Origin: Clostridiaceae bacterium | GTDB taxonomy: Bacteria; Bacillota; Clostridia; Saccharofermentanales; Saccharofermentanaceae | NCBI GenBank assembly: GCA_012838315.1 | Contig: DUPM01000088.1 | Span: 84,234 to 148,233 of the forward strand | DNA length: 64,000 bases | Direction: 5' to 3' | Shown: piece by piece, positions 28,959-39,555 of the stretch | Layout: each line of letters opens with the position of its first letter | Position numbering within the stretch: the first letter of the stretch is position 1 | The notes under the pieces: model-generated | What the model saw: the letters and a program-made list of their open reading frames with translations, nothing else | Told to the model about the DNA's origin: nothing | Database searches by the model: none | Program-made: the position numbers and the translations under genes

Positions 28959-29820
28959 TTTTCTTTCCTATCCTTTCTCCGATGAGGACTTTGGTTTCAA
29001 TTCCTTTTTCAGAATTTTCAAGTATATCGGCATCAATAGTCACGGTGCCTTTTTTTACCATAACAACGCAGGTTGAGCCTCCCATTTCAAAGTATCCCTT
29101 TTCTTCACCCTTGAAGAAACTTTCTGCGGAGTAATTTATTATTTTGCCTACAAGCAAGGCACCGATTTCAATTTGATAGCAAGTGCCGAAGTTTTCCGTT
29201 TCGATATACGAAACACTACGGAAGTTTTCTGAAAACACCTTATATTTTTTCGAAGAAATCGGACTCACGGTATGAAGCTTACCATTTATATATTTGCTTC
29301 GGATAAGCTTTCCGTCGTCGAAAAAGCAATATCTGTGGTAATCGTCAACCGTTAATCTGAAAACAAGACAATATCCACCATAAAAGTCCGTTGTCAAATC
29401 TTCGTCAATGATTTCCCTTGCAGTATAGATACTGTTTTTTATGGGGATTTTTCCGTCATCTGTAATTCTGTAGCAAAGAAGCTTGCTGTCTGCTACGGAT
29501 ATCAAATCATTTTTTTCGGCTGAAAAGACTCTTTTTCCGTCAGCAAGCTTTCTTGTGAAAAAATCGGAAAAGGAACTGTACTCCCTGTCCTCAAAATCAC
29601 TCATAACAATTCCGTATTCTTTGACAAAGGGGGCAATTTTCTCTGTGGATTTTCTTGTGGAATTTCTTTTTGCATTGAGTCTTGAATAGCCTTTTCCTGC
29701 AATAAAAAGTCTTAGAATAATTCTTCCCAATATATTGCCGTACAGAAAATTAAGAGCTTTGCCACCATACTGTTTATCCTCATAAAAGGTTTTGTTTTTT
29801 CTGTCGTAAATCCTTGCCAT
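28942..29820 (-). CDS. psd: Phosphatidylserine (or archaetidylserine) decarboxylase
   Basis: PSD converts a phosphatidylserine-type lipid to the ethanolamine form, using a pyruvoyl group made by self-cleavage. The cleavage site GGST (247-250, Ser249) and the proposed Asp111 and His162 (DDYHRYCF) of the Asp-His-Ser proteolytic triad are present. The 292-residue length is normal for the longer bacterial form. I choose the ATG at 29820: GGTGGA lies just upstream, inside the end of the CDP-alcohol gene, whereas a GTG at 29832 has no ribosome-binding site. It follows that gene by one base. Whether the lipid is diacyl or ether type cannot be told from this protein. Confidence 0.9.
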   Translation of the reverse strand: MARIYDRKNKTFYEDKQYGGKALNFLYGNILGRIILRLFIAGKGYSRLNAKRNSTRKSTEKIAPFVKEYGIVMSDFEDREYSSFSDFFTRKLADGKRVFSAEKNDLISVADSKLLCYRITDDGKIPIKNSIYTAREIIDEDLTTDFYGGYCLVFRLTVDDYHRYCFFDDGKLIRSKYINGKLHTVSPISSKKYKVFSENFRSVSYIETENFGTCYQIEIGALLVGKIINYSAESFFKGEEKGYFEMGGSTCVVMVKKGTVTIDADILENSEKGIETKVLIGERIGKKNAQAT

Positions 29821-29821
29821 A

Positions 29822-30424
29822 TTATCCACCAACGAAAATTACTGCAACGGCAAGGGCTATTGCAAGAAGTCCGAGCAGCAGATATGCAATTCCCTTCGGT
29901 TTTGCTATTTTTATTTTAAGTATAAACAGAACAGCTGTGACAAAAAGACATACAGGCATTATTATTTCGGTAATGCTTAAAATGCTGCCTGCAATAAAAG
30001 CAGATACAACTATCAGAGACGCAAAGGTTACAGGTAATCCTGTATAGAATTTTGTTTCCGATGAAATGGAAGCAGAAACATTGAAAAAGCCCAGCCTTGT
30101 TATAGCTGCAAGCACATAAAACACACTGATTGCGATATGATACCAACTTGTGTTTCCCATAGCAAAGGAAATTACAACAGGAAAAACAGCAAAGCTTACC
30201 ATATCGGTAAGGGAGTCTATCTGTATTCCGAATTCTTTTTCTTCTTCCGTTCTTTTACAGCGTCTTGCTATCATTCCGTCAAAGAGGTCTGCGACGCCGC
30301 ATACAATAAGGCATAAGACAGCATATTTCATTTTTCCCGAAAGTGCCAATGCCATTCCGAGGACTGCAGCTGCTGCACCTATATATGTAAGTATTACCGA
30401 TTTGTTATAGTATCCGAGAAACAT
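29822..30424 (-). CDS. PssA-type CDP-alcohol phosphatidyltransferase (serine transferase)
   Basis: The 200-residue protein with about six membrane helices has the motif DLFDG..AR...G...D...D with the longer internal spacing of phosphatidylserine synthases (residues 46-74, ending GIQIDSLTD and then MVSF). In bacteria and archaea this type attaches serine to a CDP-lipid. The neighbouring decarboxylase makes the PS-to-PE route complete in two adjacent genes. I start at the ATG at 30424; a TTG at 30430 would overlap the dikinase stop. It is clearly distinct from the host PgsA at 772-1389. Confidence 0.85.
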   Translation of the reverse strand: MFLGYYNKSVILTYIGAAAAVLGMALALSGKMKYAVLCLIVCGVADLFDGMIARRCKRTEEEKEFGIQIDSLTDMVSFAVFPVVISFAMGNTSWYHIAISVFYVLAAITRLGFFNVSASISSETKFYTGLPVTFASLIVVSAFIAGSILSITEIIMPVCLFVTAVLFILKIKIAKPKGIAYLLLGLLAIALAVAVIFVGG

Positions 30425-30426
30425 TT

Positions 30427-32928
30427 TCAATTCTTTTCACCGCCAATTATTATTTCGCCCGTTTCGCCGTTTATTGTAATAGTTTCGCCATCCTTGATAA
30501 GCTTTGTTGCATTTTCGGTGCAGACAACGCAGGGAATGCCGTATTCTCTTGAAACTATTGCTGCGTGACATAGTATTCCGCCGTACTCCGTAACAATTCC
30601 GCCCAGCATAGCAAATTTACTTGTCCAGCCTGTATCGGTGAACTTAGTTATAAGGATGTCGCCCTCGCATAATCTGTCTGTTTCGTCAAGAGAGTGAATT
30701 ACTCTTGCTGTTCCTGTTGCCTTGAAACAGGAACAGCCTATTCCGCATAACGCCTTACCTGCAACACTGCTTGATGTATTTGCAAATTTTGAGCCGATTT
30801 CGTTTTCACTTGTAAAATTTCTGAAAGAGGAATAGTATACCTTGTTTTTTTCTATTATTCTGACGAATTCTTCCTTTTTGATGTTATTATCAAGCAAGTT
30901 TCGTATATCTTCAATTTTTGCAAACCAGATGTCATTTTTATCTGAAATATAATTTTCATTGAACAGTATTTCAGCGAGCCTTAACGTATACGCTCTGATT
31001 ATGCAGTAAAATCTTGTTGAAACATCTCTGAATTCTTCTCTCCACCAAAGAAGCTTTCGCATTTCAGCTACATTCTTTTCAAACTTTCTGTAAGCTGATG
31101 CAGAAAGTTTTTTCTTTACCTTTTCCATCTCTTTGCTGAAATCTTCACGCAGACGCAAAGAATCGGTTTCAGGTGAACATTCATCACCTAAAGCACAAGT
31201 TCTTTTTACATCATCTATTACCGTGATTATATCCTCATAAAAAGACGGATATGTAACATCAAGTTCCTTCTTGGAGTGATACCCGAATTTTTCTATATAC
31301 TCCAGAACCTTTTCGCCACAAGGAACAGAGTTGGTTTTTCCGGCTATTTCAGAAGCAGGCGTGTCGCTCCAGAAAGCAAATGCAGCTTTGTCGCTTCTGA
31401 TACTTCTGCTTATTTCCCACATATCACAAAAAGGGAGTAGATGTGAAATATTATCAAGACCGCCTATAAGGGTAAAATAACCGCCCTTTGTGGTGTGCTT
31501 CAGGATTTTATCTTTATACAATGACTGATGAATTGTGTTGATAAAAATCTGTCGGAAATATGTGCTTTCGCTGTTAAGGTAATCAGTGAAAACAAGCTTT
31601 TTCCATTTTGCTTTTATTTCGTCAGCCGAAAAAGGTTTGTCCTTATCTGCAAAATAATCGGAATAAATGTTTAAGAGTTCTGATTTGAATTTTTCGGCAT
31701 TATCCTTGCGTTCCTTGACAATCTTTTTCTGCGCCAATGCCATTATGGCAATATCCACAAGAGTTTTAGGAGTAACTGATGTAGTAACGCCATCTCCATC
31801 ATACGTTATTTTAACACCCAATTCACTGTCAAAATCTCTTTCCTTGTATCCAGGAACTTTAGCCATTGCTGATTTTACAACGCTTAAATTCCAATAAGGT
31901 CTTCCGTAGAACATATCTCCAAGCTTTTTTTCAAGCTCGGCAGGCTTCAAGATTTTAGATTCAATAAGGAATTTACGCAATTCACTTTCCCAGATATATT
32001 CATAAAGACTCCACATATACGGGGTACAAACGGTTGCTGAAACTCCGCCGTCCTTAAAGTCTGCGGTAGTCCATTGGTCTTTTATTTCACCGTAAAGAAT
32101 TTTTGTTATTGCTCTTGCCTGAAGGATATAAAGAATTTCATTTTCATATGCAAATTCAATATCGCATGGGTAACCGAAAAACTGCTGAATACGAAGCGCT
32201 GTATCTGCAATTTCTTTTATTTTGTCGTCAGAAATAAGCTTTCCTGATGAAAGTGTAATTTCTTTATTCCACCAATTATAGGAATATCTTTCGGCTGCAA
32301 CCTTTCCGCTTACAAGATTTTCGCCCTGACCTTTTGCTGCCTCAATAAAGATTTCTTTATCACAACCGCTTGTAGGATTTACCGTAAATGCGACTCCGCT
32401 TACCTCGGAATCAATCATTTCCTGAATAATAACTGACATTCCGATTTCATCGACAGACAATTCATTTGCCGCAATATAAGAAAGAACTGTTTCCGAATAT
32501 GCCGAAAGATAGCATTTTATAATAGCTGCTGAAATTTCGTCAATACCTTTTGCGTTGATTACTGTATCGTACTGACCCGCAAAAGAAAATCCGCTTAAAT
32601 CTTCTTTTATTCCGCTGCTTCTTACGGCGTATTTCTTTTGCATGTTTATTTTTTCTTCTATTTCTGATTTTACTTCATTATGTAATTTAAGCGAGGAATA
32701 AAGCTCTGAAATTTTATCGGAGGTTTCTTTTGCATTGCTTTTTGAAAGCACCTCCAAAAGCATATCAACCTCGTGCTTGTTATCATTTGCGGAAATAGTT
32801 TTCGTGAAAATATCGTTCCCGAGAACAATACCTGTCGGAACATTGAAGCCGTTACGTTTCATTAAGGAAAGAAAAGCTGCTTTGTTGCCGACCTCTCCTG
32901 CGTTAAGCTTTTCTTCAAGACAATACAT
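30427..32928 (-). CDS. PEP-synthase/rifampin-phosphotransferase-type dikinase (second in operon)
   Basis: The 833-residue protein has the same layout as the other dikinase: an ATP-binding PPDK_N domain (YAVRSSGIKEDLSGFSFAGQ at about 115-135, VIIQEMIDSEVSGVAFTVNP), a long central domain, and a C-terminal swivel domain with His788 in GGILCHAAIVSREYGIPCVV. It also lacks the pyruvate barrel. The two are related but not recent copies, since most of their middles differ. The start is set at ATG 32928; a TTG at 32937 stands at a better distance from AAAGGA and may be the true start. It follows the CarS-like gene by 23 bases, so the CTP step and this kinase are expressed together. Confidence 0.84.
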   Translation of the reverse strand: MYCLEEKLNAGEVGNKAAFLSLMKRNGFNVPTGIVLGNDIFTKTISANDNKHEVDMLLEVLSKSNAKETSDKISELYSSLKLHNEVKSEIEEKINMQKKYAVRSSGIKEDLSGFSFAGQYDTVINAKGIDEISAAIIKCYLSAYSETVLSYIAANELSVDEIGMSVIIQEMIDSEVSGVAFTVNPTSGCDKEIFIEAAKGQGENLVSGKVAAERYSYNWWNKEITLSSGKLISDDKIKEIADTALRIQQFFGYPCDIEFAYENEILYILQARAITKILYGEIKDQWTTADFKDGGVSATVCTPYMWSLYEYIWESELRKFLIESKILKPAELEKKLGDMFYGRPYWNLSVVKSAMAKVPGYKERDFDSELGVKITYDGDGVTTSVTPKTLVDIAIMALAQKKIVKERKDNAEKFKSELLNIYSDYFADKDKPFSADEIKAKWKKLVFTDYLNSESTYFRQIFINTIHQSLYKDKILKHTTKGGYFTLIGGLDNISHLLPFCDMWEISRSIRSDKAAFAFWSDTPASEIAGKTNSVPCGEKVLEYIEKFGYHSKKELDVTYPSFYEDIITVIDDVKRTCALGDECSPETDSLRLREDFSKEMEKVKKKLSASAYRKFEKNVAEMRKLLWWREEFRDVSTRFYCIIRAYTLRLAEILFNENYISDKNDIWFAKIEDIRNLLDNNIKKEEFVRIIEKNKVYYSSFRNFTSENEIGSKFANTSSSVAGKALCGIGCSCFKATGTARVIHSLDETDRLCEGDILITKFTDTGWTSKFAMLGGIVTEYGGILCHAAIVSREYGIPCVVCTENATKLIKDGETITINGETGEIIIGGEKN

Positions 32929-32951
32929 ATCATTCAAACATATCCTTTCGG

Positions 32952-33545
32952 TCAAAACATATTTTTTCTTAAATGACAGAAATATAAAAGCATATTCAGT
33001 ATGATATGTGTTACTGCACCAAGCAGTACATATATAAAATAATACCATATTGGCAACGGATAAAAAATGCATACAACGAGAACACAGCCGAAAATTGAAT
33101 CGGCCTGGTCAAGGAAGATGAAGAAAACTTTTTTTATACCGCTTATATCATTCTTACCAGGAGTAATGTCAAGCCTTCTTTTAAAAAAGCTGTTTGGAAG
33201 CTCAAATAAAGCGTAGGCAAAGCCGATAAGTGTTCCAATCATAATATTATACAAAAAAGAATTGTTATAATTTCTGTAAAAATAGTTATAGGCTGTAAGA
33301 GAATCGCTGTTCAGGGAAATAATTCCCCACAGGACTGAGAACACAGCTCCGAAAGTAATCATTCCGATAAAGCCCTTGAAGGTCTTGTTATCGCCGAATA
33401 TTCTTCTTCCGTCAGAAAAATTCTTTCCGAAATCAACAGGCTTTTTCAGAAAACCACATACATTTACCTTGCACCATACCATATTCATAATACCTGCAAG
33501 AATAACGGGTAGCAGTGTTACATACATTTCTGCAAGCTTTTCCAT
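32952..33545 (-). CDS. CarS-like CDP-archaeol synthase family protein
   Basis: The 197-residue, five-helix membrane protein is the first gene of the operon. KPVDFGKNFSDGRRIFGDNK (36-54, with TFKG following), ELPNSFFKRRLDITPG (115-130) and LDQADS (145-150) are the conserved blocks of the CarS/DUF46 family, which makes CDP-archaeol from CTP and unsaturated archaeal phosphatidate. The bacterial members of this family have no fixed assigned substrate. It differs from CdsA, the normal bacterial enzyme. AAAGGA lies seven bases before the ATG. The promoter at 33583-33611 is directly upstream. Confidence 0.83.
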   Translation of the reverse strand: MEKLAEMYVTLLPVILAGIMNMVWCKVNVCGFLKKPVDFGKNFSDGRRIFGDNKTFKGFIGMITFGAVFSVLWGIISLNSDSLTAYNYFYRNYNNSFLYNIMIGTLIGFAYALFELPNSFFKRRLDITPGKNDISGIKKVFFIFLDQADSIFGCVLVVCIFYPLPIWYYFIYVLLGAVTHIILNMLLYFCHLRKNMF

Positions 33546-33582
33546 AAAAATATCCTTTCTATATAGTATAATAATCTATTGT

Positions 33583-33611
33583 ATTATAACATAAAAGCTG
33601 TCAGATTTCAA
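33583..33611 (-). promoter_or_regulatory. Promoter of the island lipid operon
   Basis: On the minus strand TTGAAA (33606-33611), a 17-base spacer and TATAAT with an extended TGT (33583-33588) form a strong promoter about 40 bases before the CarS-like ATG. An imperfect palindrome, TGTCAGAT at 33599-33606 with ATCCGACA at 33613-33620, straddles the -35 box and could be an operator. Confidence 0.78.
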
Positions 33612-33620
33612 TATCCGACA

Positions 33621-34158
33621 ACTTTTGATGTTTTTAATTCAATTTGGTCGATTATTAGCCAAAACTTGCTAATCACTGCAATCTCCTCACAATTTAACTA
33701 CTCAAATCAGTATATTTGTCAGTGTATTTATAAAATAAAAACTGGCATTATTGAAAGATTATACAATTATTGTACTAAACTAACCGCTGATATAAAGCGT
33801 TACAACATTTATTCCCCTTTCTTTTTATACAATCCTCCAAAATTTCATAATCCCCCTCCATCAGACTTAAAAATTCGTTCGAATTTGTAGGTACTTATGA
33901 AGGGGGTATTTTTCTGCCCTTAGCCGCTGCAGATTTTTTTGAGGGGTAATGCCCATTCGGGCGGAACAAGAAAAGTAGGAATACGGAATATTTTGTTTTT
34001 TGTATGCGTAGCAAGCAGAGAAAGTACCGTATACTTTCGGGGGAATCGGCTTTTTGAGTTGCTACCCCCTCAAAAAGTATCAGCCGTCCGCCGCTGTGCT
34101 GATACCATACCCCCACATTTTAGGTTGCACCTAAGACCGCTGAATTTTAAGGAGGGTG
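33621..34158. other. Non-coding region between the lipid operon and the recombinase
   Basis: I see no gene here. The left half is AT-rich; the right half (33.89-34.14 kb) is richer in G and C and holds several short stem-loops, for example GCCC-ATTC-GGGC (about 33951-33962) and the nearby CCCCTC/GAGGGG repeats. A minus-strand reading frame at 33895-34116 has no ribosome-binding site and reads as filler. The structured half may be a regulatory or recombinase-binding zone; this is inference. Confidence 0.45.
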
Positions 34159-34257
34159 ATGAAATTCACAGAAAAACAACCTCGTAAAAAAAGATGCCCT
34201 ATACAATTTATCGTGACAAATATCTCAACAAAAATTGAAGGGTATCAGAAACAATGA
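34159..34257 (+). CDS. Possible 32-residue basic protein before the recombinase
   Basis: ATG at 34159 has a very good AAGGAGGGTG just upstream and encodes MKFTEKQPRKKRCPIQFIVT followed by twelve residues to a TGA. The product is lysine- and arginine-rich near its start. It ends 27 bases before the recombinase ATG, which has its own AAAGGAG. It could be a recombination accessory factor or merely a leader; no family is recognised. Confidence 0.4.
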   Translation: MKFTEKQPRKKRCPIQFIVTNISTKIEGYQKQ

Positions 34258-34284
34258 TGTTGCCGCAAGGCAGAAAGGAGTTAA

Positions 34285-35980
<1,696 letters not shown>

Positions 35981-36028
35981 GAAAACCTCTTTGTGGCACC
36001 CTCACCTCGGAAGTCCCCTTTCATTAGT

Positions 36029-37729
36029 TTACATACCCGGCATCATCATATCTTCGGGATTCTTTCCCGCTGGTATCATTGGATAAACCAGTTCTTTGAT
36101 ATCCAGCATGACATGAAGGACATAGGGATCTTTTGTCTCGTTCATAATCTTGATTTGATCTATCAACTCTTCCCTGTTGGTTGCTCGACCGCCTTTGAGG
36201 CCATATGCATCAGCAATCTGAATGAAGTTCGGATTGTTCTCAAGAAGCGTCTGGCTGTAGCGTCTTTCAAAAAATAATTCTTGCCACTGTCGTACCATGC
36301 CCAGTTGCTGATTATCCATGATAATCACTTTAACGTTGAGATTCATCGACTTCAAAGGGCCAAACTCTTGAATGGTCATCTGTAATCCGCCGTCACCAAC
36401 GAAAAGCACCACCGGACGATCGGGTGCCGCAATAGCCGCACCGACAGCATATGGCAAACCGGTTCCCATCGTACCTAATCCGCCGGATGTCAGAAACGAC
36501 CGAGGGCTTTCTACTTGGAAATGCTGAGCGGCAAAAATCTGTTGTTGCCCGACATCGGTAACCAAAATCGGGTCTTGACCGACATAGGCCTGAGAAACAG
36601 CATGAACGACAGCCTCAGGCAGCAGTCGATCGTCGAGCTCATACAAACGATCCTTGATTCCCTGATAGCGAACCGTTTTCTCAGTAATACGATTATTCCA
36701 CTCTGTCCAATGATCAGATATCGGCTCTTCCGGATATTTAGCGAGCATGTGCGAAAAAAAGGAATGCGCATCATCCTCAATCTCAATGTGCGGCCGTATG
36801 TTTTTGCCAATTTCAGCGGGGTCAATATCTACGTGAATAACCGTTCGTCCAGGGAAAGCGTTATATTTTGAAGGATTACCGATAATTCGATCCGAAAAAC
36901 GACAGCCTACGGCCAACAGCAAATCACACTTTCCAATCGCGACATTGGCTTGCGGAGTCCCGTGCATGCCAACCATCCCAAGATACTTCGGATGATTTTC
37001 ATCGAGCGCCCCCTTGCCCATCATTGTTGTGGCGACCAACATATCGCTTTTGTCTATAAACTGGGCAAGTGCCTGACATGCGCCATCTGAGATGACAACG
37101 CCACCACCAATGAGTAGCAGGGGTTGCTTTGCTTTGCTCAAAGCGTCATATACTTGAGGCACCATATCTCGCGCTTCTTTTCTTTTCGGACGGTGAATAA
37201 TAACGCCTTCACCGCCGGACTGACCATCAGGAATTTCAGCAGTAAATAAATCTTTGGGCACATTAACCAGAACAGGTCCCGGACGACCATCGGTCGTCAA
37301 CTGCCAGGCTTCTTCGAGTGTCGGAACCAAATCCTCGGGCGTCATGACGAGGTAATTATACTTTGTAATCGGTTGAGTGATACCGGTGATATCCGCCTCC
37401 TGAAAGGCATCTTTGCCGATACTGTCTCTGGAAACCGCACCGGTGATTGCCAAGAGCGGAACTGAGTCAAGATACGCGTCTGCAATACCGGTCACCAGAT
37501 TGGTTGCACCCGGACCGGATGTGGCAAAAACGACACCGGGGCGACCCGTCACCTTCGCATAACCCTCGGCAGCATGAACCGCTCCTTGCTCGTGTCGCGT
37601 CAAGACATGTGGGAATTGCGTCTGATAAATTGCATCGTATAAGACGATGACAGACCCACCCGGATAACCAAATGCCGGGTTCACACCCTTATCCTTAAGA
37701 AAATTGATAATAGTCATTGCACCATTCAT
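36029..37729 (-). CDS. ilvB: Acetolactate synthase large subunit
   Basis: This 566-residue ThDP enzyme condenses pyruvate into acetolactate (or with 2-ketobutyrate) for valine, leucine and isoleucine. AFGYPGGSVIVLYDAI, TRHEQGAVHAAEGYAKVTG (catalytic Glu), ATSGPGATNLVTG, and GDGGLQMTIQEFGPL with MDNQQLGMVRQWQ (ThDP-binding) are complete. I start at ATG 37729 (MNGAMTIINF) because GAGAGGTG lies five bases upstream. It is the last gene of the leftward leuCDB-ilvDB operon, and the small regulatory subunit ilvN is not next to it: the island begins 13 bases past the stop. Confidence 0.95.
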   Translation of the reverse strand: MNGAMTIINFLKDKGVNPAFGYPGGSVIVLYDAIYQTQFPHVLTRHEQGAVHAAEGYAKVTGRPGVVFATSGPGATNLVTGIADAYLDSVPLLAITGAVSRDSIGKDAFQEADITGITQPITKYNYLVMTPEDLVPTLEEAWQLTTDGRPGPVLVNVPKDLFTAEIPDGQSGGEGVIIHRPKRKEARDMVPQVYDALSKAKQPLLLIGGGVVISDGACQALAQFIDKSDMLVATTMMGKGALDENHPKYLGMVGMHGTPQANVAIGKCDLLLAVGCRFSDRIIGNPSKYNAFPGRTVIHVDIDPAEIGKNIRPHIEIEDDAHSFFSHMLAKYPEEPISDHWTEWNNRITEKTVRYQGIKDRLYELDDRLLPEAVVHAVSQAYVGQDPILVTDVGQQQIFAAQHFQVESPRSFLTSGGLGTMGTGLPYAVGAAIAAPDRPVVLFVGDGGLQMTIQEFGPLKSMNLNVKVIIMDNQQLGMVRQWQELFFERRYSQTLLENNPNFIQIADAYGLKGGRATNREELIDQIKIMNETKDPYVLHVMLDIKELVYPMIPAGKNPEDMMMPGM

Positions 37730-37759
37730 ATGTACACCTCTCTTCCTTGTTGTCACAGC

Positions 37760-39445
37760 TTATTCATTCGGTGTCGAATGCTGCACACGATTCATGCTGG
37801 CGCCGTTTGAAGCCGCATCAGCTAGTTGCTCATACCTTGAAAGAATACCCTTGAGATTGCGAGCAGGCAATTTTGCCGGCTCACGCGCGGAAAGCGTATC
37901 TTCGGGTACATTCAGCTGAATTTTACGATTTGGGATATCCACTGTGATGCTGTCGTTCTCCTGTACATAAGCCATCAACCCGCCAACAGCCGCTTCCGGG
38001 CAAACGTGCCCGATACTTGCTCCGCGTGTCGCTCCGGAAAAGCGCCCATCTGTAATCAACGCCACACTATTGTCGAGTCCCATGCCGGCCACAGCAGATG
38101 TCGGCGTGAGCATTTCTCGCATGCCGGGGCCACCTTTCGGGCCCTCAAATCGAATCACAATGACATCGCCGGCATTAATTTTCCCCGAGAAAATAGCTTC
38201 GGTCGCTTCTTCTTCAGAATCGAAAACGCGTGCCGGACCGGTATGAACCATCATTTCCGGCAAGACAGCGCCCTTCTTAACGACTGCACCCTCAGGCGCC
38301 AAGTTACCTTTGAGAATGGCTAAGCCGCCGTCCTTCGCGTAGGGATTGGTGTGAGGGCGAATCACTTGTCCATCCGCTCCACCTACGCCATCAATTCGCT
38401 CATTAATCGTCCCGTCCACCGTCAGACAATCGATATTGTAAAATCCGCCTTTGGAAAGCTCTTTAATAACAGAAGAGATTCCTCCGACAGCATTTAAATC
38501 TGTGATAAAAAGCTCGCTGGCAGGGTTTAACTTGCATAGTTGCGGCGTCGTTTCTGCAATTTTAGATATATCATCGACGGCCAATGGCGCGCCACACTCT
38601 CTGGAAATGGCAAGCATGTGAAGCACACTGTTGGTTGAACCACCTAAAGCCATATCCATGCGCATGGCATTCTCAATAGCGCGCTTATTCATAATCTGAC
38701 GTGCCGTAATGCCCTCTTCTAGGACTTTCATGATTTGCATTCCCGTCTGTTTTGCTAAACGGCGACGTTCAGCGAATACCGCGGGAATGGTTCCCGATCC
38801 TGGCAGAGCCATGCCCATCGCCTCAGTTAAACAACTCATAGTATTTGCCGTGTACATGCCGGAACAGCTACCGCAGGTCGGACAACAAGCCTTCTCCCAC
38901 TCGCTGAGTTCGCATTCAGTTATCGTGCCGGAAGCGCAAGCGCCAGATGCTTCGAAAAGATTGGAGAGTCCGACACGTTGGCCGCCGTAGTTACCGGGGA
39001 GCATTGGTCCTCCGGTTACAAAAATAGCCGGTATATCAAGCCTTGCTGCTGCCATGAGCATGCCCGGGATAATTTTGTCGCAACTGGGAATAAATACAAC
39101 GGCATCTAAAGGTTGTGCCATAAGTACCAATTCGCAGGAATCGGCGATCACGTCACGACTTACGAGTGAATACTTCATACCAATATGGTTCATCGCCGTT
39201 CCGTCACACACACCGATTGCCGGAAACTCCATAGGCACACCGCCTGCTAGGCGAATCCCGTCTTTAACACAGCGAGCCAACTCATTCAAATGAATGTGGC
39301 CCGGAATCAACTCGTTATATGAATTGACGACACCAATCATGGGACGCTTCATCTCATCCTCGGTCATCCCAAGTGCATAAAGTAACGAGCGATGTGGCGC
39401 GCGACTAATTGAATCGGTCATCTGTCTGCTTCGATTTTTCATCAT
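37760..39445 (-). CDS. ilvD: Dihydroxy-acid dehydratase
   Basis: IlvD removes water from dihydroxyisovalerate and dihydroxymethylvalerate, giving the 2-keto acids. The 561-residue protein shows [35 protein letters not shown] (cysteines for the iron-sulfur cluster), [13 protein letters not shown] and [17 protein letters not shown] (catalytic-site motif). AAGGAG stands seven bases from the first ATG. It sits 30 bases upstream of ilvB and 110 downstream of leuB on the same strand. Confidence 0.95.
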   Translation of the reverse strand: MMKNRSRQMTDSISRAPHRSLLYALGMTEDEMKRPMIGVVNSYNELIPGHIHLNELARCVKDGIRLAGGVPMEFPAIGVCDGTAMNHIGMKYSLVSRDVIADSCELVLMAQPLDAVVFIPSCDKIIPGMLMAAARLDIPAIFVTGGPMLPGNYGGQRVGLSNLFEASGACASGTITECELSEWEKACCPTCGSCSGMYTANTMSCLTEAMGMALPGSGTIPAVFAERRRLAKQTGMQIMKVLEEGITARQIMNKRAIENAMRMDMALGGSTNSVLHMLAISRECGAPLAVDDISKIAETTPQLCKLNPASELFITDLNAVGGISSVIKELSKGGFYNIDCLTVDGTINERIDGVGGADGQVIRPHTNPYAKDGGLAILKGNLAPEGAVVKKGAVLPEMMVHTGPARVFDSEEEATEAIFSGKINAGDVIVIRFEGPKGGPGMREMLTPTSAVAGMGLDNSVALITDGRFSGATRGASIGHVCPEAAVGGLMAYVQENDSITVDIPNRKIQLNVPEDTLSAREPAKLPARNLKGILSRYEQLADAASNGASMNRVQHSTPNE

Positions 39446-39555
39446 GTATCACTCCTTATAATAACGTGCAAAAGCAATGTCTAATAATATGCGAAAGAAG
39501 AGTAAGTCTGCCCCACTCTTCTTGACCGTTTTGGTTACGCCCCGTATTCGGGGCA

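Noticed and set aside
25675..32928. Dikinases as antibiotic-resistance (rifampin) enzymes
   Set aside because: The architecture fits, but operon linkage to lipid genes and two diverged copies make a lipid role more likely; not excluded.
33895..34116. Minus-strand 73-codon frame beside the recombinase
   Set aside because: No ribosome-binding site; the region looks like structured non-coding DNA. It might recur in other elements, but I cannot test that.
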